A stretch of 19,920 bases of DNA from CAZBQG01 sp964493945 (GCA_964493945.1 CAZBQG010000049.1:1-19920), one strand, 5' to 3'; positions 1 to 7,376 are shown, counted from the stretch's first letter. The notes: generated from the sequence alone by a model not told the origin. Program-made: numbers and translations.

Positions 1-783
1 CCTTATGTGGAGGCCCTGAGCGTTTATTGGAACCGGGAATGGAAGCCCAAGGAAGAGGCGGAAGTGATCCAGGACTTCAAGGATTTCGGAGTCGAAGCCG
101 TGCTCGTTGCCCTCGATCTGGAAACCGCCGCCGACACGCCGCCCTGCGATAATCATTATGTGGCCGACATGTGGAAACGCAATCAAGGCACGGTCATTCA
201 GGCCTGGGGTGCGGTCGATCCCTTCAAGGGCGAGGTGGCCATCCGCGAAGCCAAAGAGGCGGTCAATGATCTGGGCATGATGGGCTTTCACTTTCATCCC
301 ATCATGGGCCATTTCGCGGTCAATGACCGCCAGCTCTATCCCCTTTGGGAAACCATTAATGAGTTAAAAGTGCCGGTCATGATCGATGTGGGCACGACGG
401 GCATGGGGGCTGGAACGCCTGGCGGCCTGGGTGCCAAGATCCGCCACGCCCATCCCCTGGCGGTGGATGATCTGGCATGTGATTTCCCAAATCTCAAAAT
501 TGTCGCGGCCCATCCCGGCTGGCCCTGGGTCGATGACATGACGGCGGTGGCGCTGCACAAGGGCAATGTCTATTGGGAAATGTCGGGCTGGGCGCCCAAA
601 TATCTGCCGGACCAGCTCAAAAAAGATATCCGCTCCAGGCTCAAGGATAAGATCATGTTTGGCAGCGATTACCCTTCCATGCCCTATGAACGCATCTTCC
701 GCGAATGGGAGGAAATCGGCTATAAGGAAGAAATCTTGGAAGGGCTGTTCCACAAAAACGCCGAGGATTTCCTGGGGCTTTAG
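1..783 (+). CDS. Amidohydrolase family 2 (TIM-barrel metal hydrolase/decarboxylase), 5' end missing
   Basis: The frame is open to the left edge, so the true start and the N-terminal metal-binding HxH motif lie outside the window. What remains (about 260 residues) matches the C-terminal two thirds of an amidohydrolase-2 domain. A His-rich strand (GFHFHPIMGHF) is followed by a strand/loop VPVMIDVGTTG, then AAHPGWPWVDD with the metal-site His, and FGSDYP with the conserved catalytic Asp near the C-terminus. The ending NAEDFLGL is typical of the family, whose last helix is usually followed by 'N(A)xxxL'. Members hydrolyse or decarboxylate small carboxylic substrates (for example gamma-resorcylate decarboxylase-like enzymes). 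The substrate cannot be told from this sequence. The gene ends in TAG seven bases before a truncated hemerythrin frame. The GTG at position 7 is not a convincing start, because the barrel's first strand would be absent. Confidence 0.85.
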   Translation, partial: PYVEALSVYWNREWKPKEEAEVIQDFKDFGVEAVLVALDLETAADTPPCDNHYVADMWKRNQGTVIQAWGAVDPFKGEVAIREAKEAVNDLGMMGFHFHPIMGHFAVNDRQLYPLWETINELKVPVMIDVGTTGMGAGTPGGLGAKIRHAHPLAVDDLACDFPNLKIVAAHPGWPWVDDMTAVALHKGNVYWEMSGWAPKYLPDQLKKDIRSRLKDKIMFGSDYPSMPYERIFREWEEIGYKEEILEGLFHKNAEDFLGL

Positions 784-790
784 AATAAGC

Positions 791-887
791 ATGGTCGAGA
801 AGATCAAATGGGTGCCGGAAATGGCGGTGGGCAAAAAAACCATTGATGACGACCACCGCCATTTGATCGATTTGATTGGTCGGCCCC
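791..887 (+). pseudogene. Bacteriohemerythrin N-terminal fragment
   Basis: An ATG at 791 begins MVEKIKWVPEMAVGKKTIDD, continuing DHRHLIDLI. This is the start of a bacteriohemerythrin: a Trp near the N-terminus, then a VG...ID.xH..L..LI pattern that carries the first iron-binding His of the diiron site. The family runs to about 130 residues with five to seven His/Asp/Glu ligands. Here homology stops after about 32 residues, and the frame ends at 905-907 in unrelated sequence. The break coincides with a motif that looks like an insertion-sequence end (from about 887). No remaining hemerythrin sequence is seen downstream. A complete hemerythrin would bind oxygen through its diiron centre; this stub cannot. 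The frame assignment is read directly; the family call rests on about 28 residues. Confidence 0.6.
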
Positions 888-920
888 CATTGAGTGGTCC
901 AGGTTGAATACTTACCTGAA
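887..920. mobile_element. Possible IS3-family terminal remnant
   Basis: The sequence beginning GGTCGGCCCCCATTGAGTGG and continuing TCCAGGTTGAATAC resembles the ends of IS3-type elements, which commonly carry a C-run followed by a GTGGTCCA-like block. It sits exactly where the hemerythrin reading frame loses homology. No transposase frame is found in the following 250 bases and no matching second end was recognised. At most this is a relic or one side of a rearrangement. The identification is from memory of IS-end style, not from a search. Confidence 0.3.
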
Positions 921-1168
921 GCCTGCTTCTTCGTCTCTTGCTAACCTTCTGACATTCATAAAGAAAATTCCTTAATCTATGTCAGCCCCTAAAATTTATA
1001 TCCTATTCGTCCGGTCCAGTGATGGTATAGTGAACTCATTTAAGTTTCTACAACCCGGCGGCATTTACGAAGCAATACGCCGATAGGTAGGCAAATTAGG
1101 GATATTATACATGTTTTCTAGTGCCCGGTTGGGGCGCTCGCCCAGGTTATACCAAACAGAATCATCCT
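908..1168. other. Gene-free, AT-richer intergenic stretch
   Basis: Between the broken hemerythrin (frame end at 907) and the modC stop (1169) there is no credible coding frame on either strand. The region is visibly more AT-rich than its surroundings. It contains a TGGTATA (1023-1029) whose inverse TATACCA lies at 1148-1154, and a short GC hairpin (GGGCG at 1132-1136, CGCCC at 1139-1143) with a 2-base loop and no T-run. None of these is strong enough to call a terminator or a MITE. The stretch is probably debris next to an insertion site. Confidence 0.5.
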
Positions 1169-2245
1169 CTACCCCCCCATGCTCCGCCGGTCAATGGCCA
1201 CCGTCTTGACCAGCGCAAACACCGGCTTCCCCGGCTCCAGCCCAAGCTCCACCACCGACTTCCGGGTGATGCGCGCAATTAACGGCGCGCCTACATCGAG
1301 CCGCACATCCGTCTGGGCGCCGTCTTCGGAGCTGATTTCCGTCACCGTACCGGAAAACACATTGAGCACCGAGGAATCCTTCGGCGCCGTCAGGCTGAGC
1401 GATACGTCCCGGGCCCGGATGCGGACGCGTAATTTAGTACCTTTGGGGCTTTCGCCGCCGGGCACGGTCAGGGTGCCGCCGGCGAAACTCAGATGGGCCA
1501 ATCCGTATTCGGGATCGTAGCTCTCGAACTGCGCGGCCAGGACGGCGCCCGCCTCGTAGCGGCCCGTCAACGGGCGGAGGTCCAGGCGGCTCATTAGTTC
1601 CTCGACGCCGCCGCTAGCCGCTACCTGGCCGTCGGATAAAAGGATCAAGCGGTCGGCCAGGCGGATCACCTCGTCTATGGCGTGGCTGACATAGATGATG
1701 GTGACGCCCAACTCGTCTCTGAGCCGCTCGATGAAGGGCAGGATTTCGCCCCTCCGGTTGCTGTCCACGGAGGCCAGAGGTTCGTCCATGAGCAGCAGGG
1801 CGGGATCAGCCAACAAGGCCCGGCCGATGGTGATGCGCTGCTTTTCTCCGCCGGATAAATTGCCGGGGCGGCGATCCAGGAGCGGCGCGATATCCAGGAG
1901 CGTGACGAGCTGGCCGAAATCAACGGTGCCACCGGAAGGTTTCATGCCGTAGGTGAGATTGGCCCGCACACTCAAATGAGGGAAGAGCCGCCCATCCTGG
2001 AAGACATAGCCCAGGTGGCGCTGCTCGACAGGCAAATCGATACCGGCTTCGGCGTCGAACAGCACCCGGTCCCCTTGGGTGATGCGTCCCGCGTCCGGGC
2101 GTTCCAGGCCGGCGATGAGATTGACCAAGGTGGTCTTGCCCGAGCCCGATTGGCCGAAAAGTGCTGTGATGGTGCTGGGCTCGGCGGCGAAATCCACCTT
2201 GAGGCTGAAATCGCCACGGCCATAGGTAATGTCCAGATTCAACAT
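1169..2245 (-). CDS. modC: Molybdate ABC transporter ATP-binding protein ModC
   Basis: This protein of 358 residues is the ATPase of a molybdate (or tungstate) importer. Walker A is GQSGSGKTT (about 31-39), the Q-loop region is YVFQDGRLFPHLSV (about 80-92), the ABC signature is LSGGEKQ (130-136), Walker B is LLLMDEP (about 151-157) and the switch His lies in YVSHAIDEV. The extra C-terminal part (about 230-352) fits the regulatory/oxyanion-binding MOP/TOBE domain typical of ModC, and the overall length is normal. The start ATG is six bases after the modB stop, so translation is coupled. It is the last gene of the znuA-modA-modB-modC run. No hairpin plus T-run terminator was seen after the stop. 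Specificity follows from the modA/modB neighbours. Molybdate and tungstate cannot be separated by sequence alone. Confidence 0.95.
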   Translation of the reverse strand: MLNLDITYGRGDFSLKVDFAAEPSTITALFGQSGSGKTTLVNLIAGLERPDAGRITQGDRVLFDAEAGIDLPVEQRHLGYVFQDGRLFPHLSVRANLTYGMKPSGGTVDFGQLVTLLDIAPLLDRRPGNLSGGEKQRITIGRALLADPALLLMDEPLASVDSNRRGEILPFIERLRDELGVTIIYVSHAIDEVIRLADRLILLSDGQVAASGGVEELMSRLDLRPLTGRYEAGAVLAAQFESYDPEYGLAHLSFAGGTLTVPGGESPKGTKLRVRIRARDVSLSLTAPKDSSVLNVFSGTVTEISSEDGAQTDVRLDVGAPLIARITRKSVVELGLEPGKPVFALVKTVAIDRRSMGG

Positions 2246-2251
2246 GACGCG

Positions 2252-2944
2252 CTACCGCCCCAAGCGCCGGGAAAGGCGGCCCGCTAGCATTTCAGAAGCC
2301 AGTAGGGCGGCCAAGGCAATGAGGATGGAGATCACCAGAATGCGCAAGGCGGCCCCTTCGCCGCCCGGTGCCTGGACCAGGGTGAAAAGCGCCAGGGGGA
2401 GTGTGCGGGTCTCGCCTGGGATGTTGGAGACGAAGGTGATGGTGGCGCCGAATTCCCCCAGGCTGCGGGCGAACGCCAGAATAATTCCGGCCAGGATGCC
2501 CGGGCTTATGAGTGGCAAGGTGATGGAATAGAAGACGCGGAAAGGAGAGGCCCCGAGGGTCCGGGCGGCGGGCTCCAGGCCGGGATCCATGGCTTCCAAG
2601 GAAATGCGGATGGCCCGCACCATCAGGGGAAATCCCATGACGGCGGAGGCGACGGCCGCACCTTTCCAGGTGAAGATGACCGTGACGCTGAACCAATCCT
2701 GGAGCAGGGCGCCCAACGGTCCCTGGTGGCCCAATAACAAAAGCAACACATAGCCCACCACCACGGGTGGCAGAACCAGGGGCAGATGGATCAATCCGTT
2801 AAGGGCGCTTTTTCCGATGAAATCCCGCCTTGCCAGGAGCCATGCCAGATAAATGCCGGGCGGCAGGCTGACGACGACGCTCCAAAGCGCCACTTTCAGG
2901 CTCAGCGAGATGGCCTCCATTTCCAATGGGCTAAGGGTAAACAT
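2252..2944 (-). CDS. modB: Molybdate ABC transporter permease ModB
   Basis: This inner-membrane permease of about 230 residues has five or more hydrophobic helices. The binding-protein-dependent permease EAA loop is visible as LEAMDPGLEPAARTLGASPF, continuing RVFYSITLPLISPGILAG, where it contacts ModC. The opening FTLSPLEMEAISLSLKVALW and the segment LGEFGATITFVSNIPGETRT are characteristic of ModB. Its ATG shares bases with the modA stop (TGATG, 2942-2946), which supports the start at 2944. A GTG three bases upstream (2947) is an alternative. It passes molybdate delivered by ModA through the membrane, driven by ModC. Confidence 0.95.
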   Translation of the reverse strand: MFTLSPLEMEAISLSLKVALWSVVVSLPPGIYLAWLLARRDFIGKSALNGLIHLPLVLPPVVVGYVLLLLLGHQGPLGALLQDWFSVTVIFTWKGAAVASAVMGFPLMVRAIRISLEAMDPGLEPAARTLGASPFRVFYSITLPLISPGILAGIILAFARSLGEFGATITFVSNIPGETRTLPLALFTLVQAPGGEGAALRILVISILIALAALLASEMLAGRLSRRLGR

Positions 2945-3765
2945 CACCCGGTCCCCTGGGAGAAACCAAAACGGGCAAAGACCGCCTTGGCCGGGGGGGA
3001 TTTAAGGAATTTAAGGAAAGCTTTGGCCTCCGGGTTCGAATGGGCGGAGGTGAGGGCGGCGGGATAGATGATGGGCTGGTGGCTTTCCAGGGGGAATTTG
3101 AACACCACCCGCACCCGGGGATTGGCGTGGGCATCGCTGGCATAAACCAGCCCGGCGCCCACCTCGCCCCGCTCCACCAGGGCCAGGGTGGCCCGCACAT
3201 CCATCATGGGGGCGAGCCTGTCTTTCAACTCGGCCCAAAGCCCCATATTGCGGAGCGCCGCCTTGGCATAGATGCCCGCCGGCACATGGCCCGGATCGGC
3301 GATGGCCAGGCGCCTTTTGCCTAGCAACCGCTGGAGGGGCGGACCCCCGCTCATGGGCGTGACCCGCTCCGGCTCGCCGGTGATCAGCACCAACCGGTTG
3401 GTCACTAAAGATGTGACCGTATCCGGCCTAACAGCTTTTCGTTTTACCAGATACTCCATCCAGCGCCGGCTTGCCGATACAAACAGATGGGCAGGCGCTC
3501 CAAAGGCGATCTGGCGGGCCAGGGTGGAACTGGCGCCAAATGAAAGCCTGACCCGTGCACCGCCCTTGGCCTTGTGCATGCGGGCAAGCTCACTAAGCGC
3601 CGGCGTCGTGCTGGCGGCGGCGAAGACCAAAAGCCCTCCCGCCTTGAGTGGCTGGGAATTCAGAACAAGACACAAGACTGCAAAAATCAAGGCGCGCACC
3701 GCCTGCCTCCGGGCCAACAGGTTTCTGACCCATTTTCCGCTAAACTTGGCCCCTTCGCAATCCAT
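2944..3765 (-). CDS. modA: Molybdate-binding periplasmic protein ModA
   Basis: This is the solute-binding protein of the molybdate importer (273 residues from the first ATG). A hydrophobic segment ALIFAVLCLVLNS followed by KAGG is a signal peptide. The mature protein opens LLVFAAASTTPALSEL, and then comes FGASSTLARQIAFGAPAHLF, continuing VSAS. The Ser residues in these two segments are the usual oxyanion-binding positions of ModA. The ATG at 3765 is only four bases after the znuA stop but has a poor ribosome site. A GTG at 3699 has GGAGG six bases upstream and would give a shorter, more typical signal peptide (starting MRALIFAVLC), so the true start may be there. Its placement directly behind znuA is unusual and suggests a shared transcript. 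Confidence 0.92.
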   Translation of the reverse strand: MDCEGAKFSGKWVRNLLARRQAVRALIFAVLCLVLNSQPLKAGGLLVFAAASTTPALSELARMHKAKGGARVRLSFGASSTLARQIAFGAPAHLFVSASRRWMEYLVKRKAVRPDTVTSLVTNRLVLITGEPERVTPMSGGPPLQRLLGKRRLAIADPGHVPAGIYAKAALRNMGLWAELKDRLAPMMDVRATLALVERGEVGAGLVYASDAHANPRVRVVFKFPLESHQPIIYPAALTSAHSNPEAKAFLKFLKSPPAKAVFARFGFSQGTG

Positions 3766-3769
3766 CCCG

Positions 3770-4657
3770 TCAGCGGGGCCCCATCAGGCATTGCCGGAGG
3801 CTTCCCGCCAGGCCCTTCATCAAATCAAAATAAGCCTCCGTGCCCGGGCTTAAGCCTGAGCCAAGCGCATCCAGGCGGGCAGTGCGGATGGGCCGCTTTC
3901 CGATCAGGCTTCTGACCATGGCGGGCGGTTTGGGCCAATCACCCATAATGCAGACCACGCCCCGCCGCTCCATCAGGCGGGTCAGTCTGGCCAGGCGTCT
4001 CGCACCCGGCTTTTGCTCATGTCCCAGGGAAATGGCACCCACCATATTGAGCCGGAAACGGGCGGCCAGATAGGTATAGGCCTGATGATCCACCAGAAAA
4101 GGCTTGCTCCGAAGGGGTGTCAGGCTCCTGGTCAGGCCATTCTCCAGTTTCTTCAGGCGGTTGGAAATAATTTTTGCATTGGCCCGGTAGGCGGACCGGT
4201 TCGGTGGTGCAAATTGGGCCAGGGCCTGAACGACACCTTGCACCATGGCCCGGGCATTGGCTGGATCAAGCCAGATATGCATATCCGTTCCGCCGTCGGG
4301 CAGGGGAAGCAATTTCACGCCCGTGGCACGGGACAAGGCAACGGCGCGGGCGCCGGTAGCCAGGGCCCGGAGGCGCCCAGCCAGGCTTTGCTCCATCCCG
4401 GCGCCTACCCAGAACACCAGATCGGCCCGCTCCAACGCCCTGGCCTGGGAAGGCTTCAGGGCATGGCCATGGGGTGGTTGATTGCCGCGGAGAAGCAGGG
4501 TGGGCTTCCCGGTCCCGGCCATGACCCCGCTGACCAGGGAATGAATGGGGCCCAGGCTGACCACCACCTTGGGCTGGGCGGCCAGCGAGGAGGGCAGAAT
4601 CAAAAGCAGCAAAAGTGTGGCCGGATAGGCGGGCCGGGGCGCAATGGATTTGAACAA
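3770..4657 (-). CDS. znuA: Zinc ABC transporter substrate-binding protein ZnuA
   Basis: This periplasmic zinc-binding protein (cluster 9 family) has 295 residues. A signal peptide (about 1-27, TLLLLLILPSSLAAQ) precedes VVVSLGPIHSLVSGVM. The three expected zinc-ligand His positions are visible in PPHGHALKPS (63/65), DMHIWLDP (127) and VDHQAYTYLAARF (191). A Cys pair (236 in VVCIMGDWPKP and 290 in LRQCL) matches the ZnuA disulfide. The acidic, His-rich flexible loop usual between the first two His ligands is essentially missing (only LPLPDGGTD). The start is TTG with GGAGGG upstream; no better ATG exists. It is transcribed leftward from the Zur-box region and divergent from zur-znuCB. The modA gene follows after four bases. 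Confidence 0.93.
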   Translation of the reverse strand: MFKSIAPRPAYPATLLLLLILPSSLAAQPKVVVSLGPIHSLVSGVMAGTGKPTLLLRGNQPPHGHALKPSQARALERADLVFWVGAGMEQSLAGRLRALATGARAVALSRATGVKLLPLPDGGTDMHIWLDPANARAMVQGVVQALAQFAPPNRSAYRANAKIISNRLKKLENGLTRSLTPLRSKPFLVDHQAYTYLAARFRLNMVGAISLGHEQKPGARRLARLTRLMERRGVVCIMGDWPKPPAMVRSLIGKRPIRTARLDALGSGLSPGTEAYFDLMKGLAGSLRQCLMGPR

Positions 4658-4697
4658 GAAACCCTCCAGGATTCGGATGATGGCTTTTCAAGTTAAT

Positions 4698-4717
4698 TGA
4701 TATGTTATAACATTGCA
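4698..4717. promoter_or_regulatory. Zur box in the znuA/zur divergent promoter region
   Basis: TGATATGTTATAACATTGCA contains the perfect 12-bp palindrome ATGTTATAACAT (4702-4713). Outer TG/CA pairs extend the symmetry to 20 bp with two mismatched pairs. Known Fur-family zinc regulator sites in proteobacteria share an ATGTTATA..TATAACAT-like core. It lies 27 bases before the zur ATG and 40 bases before the znuA TTG. One site can therefore repress both divergent units when zinc is plentiful. Function is inferred from symmetry and context. Confidence 0.85.
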
Positions 4718-4744
4718 TTTCAAGAATTAGAACTGGGAAGTTTC

Positions 4745-5299
4745 ATGGGCGGAAAACAAGTGGGAAAAACAGGCTCTGGTCCTGGCGCACCAACCCGTGG
4801 CGCCCCAACCTTTGGCGCAACGCCCTGGGTTGGTGGACATGACCATCAGCATTGCATTGATGATGCGTTGGGCAATGCGGCCACCCTCTGTCAGCAGCGG
4901 GGCGCCCGGCTCACCCGTTTGCGGCGCCGCGTGCTGGGGCTGGTATGGCAAAGCCACCGGCCCATCGGCGCCTATGATATTCTGGATGTGCTCAGGGCCG
5001 AACAAGGCCGCGCCGCGCCGCCCACGGTCTACCGGGCCTTGGAATTTCTTCTGGAGCAAGGTTTTATCCATCGCATCGAAAGCCTCAACGCCTATATGGG
5101 CTGTTCCGGCCCCGGGGCCAACCATGGCGGGCAATTTCTGATCTGCACCGGATGTGGCGAGGCGGTGGAACTGAACGATAGGCGCATCAGCCAGGCCATC
5201 GGCGAAAGCGCCGAGGCCGCCGGCTTCCAATTAAAAAGCCAGATCATCGAGGTGGTCGGGCTTTGCCCCCTTTGCCATCCCGCTGAAGGGCAGGGGTGA
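4745..5299 (+). CDS. zur: Zinc uptake regulator Zur (Fur family)
   Basis: This Fur-family repressor has 184 residues and senses intracellular zinc. A winged-helix region (about 50-110: ARLTRLRRRVLGLVWQSHRP, PTVYRALEFLLEQGFIHRIE) is followed by a dimerisation part. The structural zinc site is made by CTGC (134-137) and CPLC (174-177). The ATG at 4745 is preceded by GGGAAG at a good distance. An upstream TTG (4697) would fall inside the operator and is unlikely. The N-terminal extension of about 45 residues is longer than usual and carries GGHDHQHC (30-37), which could bind metal. The stop overlaps the beginning of znuC. Zur would repress its own operon and the divergent znuA operon through the palindrome at 4698-4717. 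Confidence 0.92.
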   Translation: MGGKQVGKTGSGPGAPTRGAPTFGATPWVGGHDHQHCIDDALGNAATLCQQRGARLTRLRRRVLGLVWQSHRPIGAYDILDVLRAEQGRAAPPTVYRALEFLLEQGFIHRIESLNAYMGCSGPGANHGGQFLICTGCGEAVELNDRRISQAIGESAEAAGFQLKSQIIEVVGLCPLCHPAEGQG

Positions 5300-5304
5300 G
5301 AAAC

Positions 5305-6081
5305 ATGCTTCCTCTCATCGAAGCCCGAGCTTTGGACGTGGAATATGGTCCCACATCGGTGATCTCCGGCATCGATCTGGCGGTGGAGGAGGGCCGTATC
5401 GTCACCGTGATCGGCCCCAACGGGGCGGGCAAGACCACCTTGCTGCGCGCCTTGCTGGGATTGGTCAAACCCACGCGGGGGCAGGTCATCCGGCGTACTG
5501 GGCTTTCCATCGGCTATATGCCTCAGCGGCTTATGATCGATCAAACCCTGCCGATCACCGTCGGGCGTTTTCTCCGATTGGCCGGCAATGGGCAAAAGCC
5601 CGATTTGGAGGCGGCCCTGGAAATGGTCGGCGCGCCGGGCCTGATCAATGCCCCGCTCCATCACATTTCGGGTGGCCAGGTGCAGCGCGTTCTTTTGGCC
5701 CGTGCCATGCTGCGCCGGCCTGATCTTTTGGTGCTGGACGAACCGGCGCAAGGAGTGGATCTGACCGGACAGACCGATTTGTACCAACTGATCGCCAATA
5801 TCCGCGACCGCCATGGCTGCGGCGTGCTCATGGTGTCTCATGATCTGCATCTGGTCATGGCCCAGGCCGATGAGGTCGTATGCATCAATCATCATCTTTG
5901 TTGCGCCGGACATCCCGAAGCGATCAGCCGCGATCCCAGCTATGTGGAACTTTTTGGTGCCCGCGAAGCCCAATCCCTGGCGCCCTATCACCATCACCAT
6001 GATCATGCGCACGATGCGGATGGCAGCGTTATGCCGGTTGCGCCCGATCCACCCGATCTGGAAACGCGCCCCGATGTTTGA
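5305..6081 (+). CDS. znuC: Zinc ABC transporter ATP-binding protein ZnuC
   Basis: This is the ATPase subunit of the zinc importer, 258 residues. Walker A is GPNGAGKTT (37-45), a Q-loop lies in GYMPQR, the signature is ISGGQVQR (about 121-128), Walker B is LLVLDEP (141-147) and the switch region is MVSHDLH (176-182). Beyond the ATPase core there is a His/Asp tail, YHHHHDHAHDADG (228-240). This is typical of some ZnuC proteins and could bind zinc. The ATG at 5305 has AGGGG eight bases upstream. A GTG at 5296 that overlaps the zur stop (GTGA) is an alternative and would add three residues. It overlaps znuB by eight bases. Confidence 0.93.
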   Translation: MLPLIEARALDVEYGPTSVISGIDLAVEEGRIVTVIGPNGAGKTTLLRALLGLVKPTRGQVIRRTGLSIGYMPQRLMIDQTLPITVGRFLRLAGNGQKPDLEAALEMVGAPGLINAPLHHISGGQVQRVLLARAMLRRPDLLVLDEPAQGVDLTGQTDLYQLIANIRDRHGCGVLMVSHDLHLVMAQADEVVCINHHLCCAGHPEAISRDPSYVELFGAREAQSLAPYHHHHDHAHDADGSVMPVAPDPPDLETRPDV

Positions 6082-6865
6082 TGATTTTCTGCTGCGCGCC
6101 CTGTTGGCCGGGATTGGCGTTGCCTTGATCGCCGGGCCCTTGGGCTCTTTCGTGGTGTGGCGGCGCATGGCGTTTTTCGGAGTCGCCCTGGCCCATGCCA
6201 GTTTGCTGGGCGTGGCGTTGGGTATCCTCTGGGGGATCGATCCGGGCTTCGGCGTGGGGTTAGTCTGTCTGGTGGGGGCGGCGGCCCTGGTGTTGCTGGA
6301 GCGGCGCTTCCGGCTATCGGGTGACACGCTTTTGTTCGTCATCGCCCATGGTGCCCTGGCCGTCGGGCTGGTCGCTGTCGGGTTGATGGAAGGGGGGCGG
6401 GTGGATCTTCTGGCTTATCTGTTCGGCGATATTCTGGCGGTATCAATGCGCGAAATCATCTGGATTTATGGCGGTGCCCTGTTGGTCGGCTGCGCACTTT
6501 TGATTTTGTGGCGCCCTTTATTGAAGATATGCCTACATGAAGATCTGGCCCAGGCCGAGGGCGTTCCCGTCGGACGCATCAATTTGATTTTCATGCTGAT
6601 GATCGCCCTGGTGGTGGCCGCCGCAATAAAAGTGGTGGGTATTTTGCTGGTCACATCGTTGTTGGTCATTCCGGCGGCGGCGGCCAGCCGTTTCGCCCGC
6701 ACGCCTGAACAGATGGCCGGGCTGGCAGCCTTGATCGGCTGTGCTTCAATAGGTGGCGGGCTATTCACATCTTTGCGGTTGGATACGCCCGCCGGCCCGT
6801 CGATTGTGGTTGCAGCACTTGTTGTTTTTGTTCTGGCCGCCGCCTATCCCCGGCCTAGCGTCTGA
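6074..6865 (+). CDS. znuB: Zinc ABC transporter permease ZnuB
   Basis: This inner-membrane permease of the ABC-3 family has 263 residues and about eight hydrophobic helices. Family landmarks are LLAGIGVALIAGPLGSFVVW near the N-terminus, RRMAFFGVALAHASLLGVAL (the conserved 'DAxSHAxLxG'-like helix) and VKVVGILLVTSLLVIPAAAA-like sequence in the C-terminal half (read here as AIKVVGILLVTSLLVIPAAA). The ATG at 6074 lies inside the end of znuC, giving an eight-base overlap and translational coupling. The gene ends convergently with the EF-hand gene, and the two stops overlap by 11 bases with no room for a terminator between them. Together with ZnuA and ZnuC it imports zinc under Zur control. Confidence 0.93.
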   Translation: MFDDFLLRALLAGIGVALIAGPLGSFVVWRRMAFFGVALAHASLLGVALGILWGIDPGFGVGLVCLVGAAALVLLERRFRLSGDTLLFVIAHGALAVGLVAVGLMEGGRVDLLAYLFGDILAVSMREIIWIYGGALLVGCALLILWRPLLKICLHEDLAQAEGVPVGRINLIFMLMIALVVAAAIKVVGILLVTSLLVIPAAAASRFARTPEQMAGLAALIGCASIGGGLFTSLRLDTPAGPSIVVAALVVFVLAAAYPRPSV

Positions 6866-7376
6866 AATCTTTGCGCATCAGAGCGCCGTCATCGTCGCGG
6901 TCCATGCGGGCCACCACTGATGACAACCGGGCTGAGAATTCCTCGCCCGTCACCCGCCCATCGTCATCCGCGTCGAGCCGCTGGAAGCGGGCTACCAGGC
7001 GTCTCCGTGTGGTCTCGGCCCACAGGGGTTCATATTCCTTGAGCGACAGTTTGCCGTCCTTGTCCGTGTCGAATTTGGCCAACCGGTCCGCCCGGGCCTT
7101 GTTCACTTCCGCCTGGGTCAGTTTGCCGTCCTTGTCACTGTCGAAATTGGTGAACAGGCGTTCCACCCGCATACCGCGCCCTCTCCGGGCACCCGGTCCG
7201 CGTCTGAAGCCATGCGCCGCCCGGCCCCTGAAATGACCCCGTTGGTATCCGCCGCCATGCCCATGGGTGTAGGATTTCCCGGAAGCCATGCGGTGATGGC
7301 CGAAACTGGTAAAGGCGGCGCTGGTCAGGCCGACGGCGGCAACGGCGACGATAAGCATTTTCATATTACAGTTCAT
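6855..7376 (-). CDS. Secreted protein with four EF-hand calcium-binding loops
   Basis: This protein has 173 residues. A signal peptide (about 1-25, KMLIVAVAAVGLTSAAF) is followed by a low-complexity His/Gly/Arg stretch (27-70: HGHGGGYQRGHFRGRAAHGF and onward). Four regular EF-hand loops then occur at 79-90 (DSDKDGKLTQAE), 103-114 (DTDKDGKLSLKE), 135-146 (DADDDGRVTGEE) and 159-170 (DRDDDGALMRKD). All have the D.D.DG core; only the last ends in Asp instead of Glu. The start at 7376 is chosen because GGAGG sits six bases before it and the signal peptide follows directly. Upstream frame sequence is poor. It probably acts in the periplasm or outside the cell as a calcium-binding protein; the partner is unknown. 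The His-rich part next to a zinc operon could also bind metals, which is only inference. Confidence 0.85.
   Translation of the reverse strand: MNCNMKMLIVAVAAVGLTSAAFTSFGHHRMASGKSYTHGHGGGYQRGHFRGRAAHGFRRGPGARRGRGMRVERLFTNFDSDKDGKLTQAEVNKARADRLAKFDTDKDGKLSLKEYEPLWAETTRRRLVARFQRLDADDDGRVTGEEFSARLSSVVARMDRDDDGALMRKDFRR

Noticed and set aside
1099..1112. Second Zur-like site (ATATTATACATG)
   Set aside because: It matches the 4702-4713 palindrome poorly, has no good symmetry and does not precede any gene start.
1132..1143. GGGCG-CT-CGCCC hairpin as a terminator for the modABC run
   Set aside because: The loop is two bases and no T-run follows on the minus strand, so it is not a credible intrinsic terminator.
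1023..1154. TGGTATA/TATACCA inverted pair enclosing 132 bp as a possible MITE
   Set aside because: Only seven bases match and the symmetry stops at once on the inner side. In a 280-base stretch such pairs are expected by chance, and no target duplication was seen.
5092..6342. 416-residue open frame on the minus strand across zur/znuC/znuB
   Set aside because: It is a shadow of three well-supported genes, with low-complexity composition and no family features.
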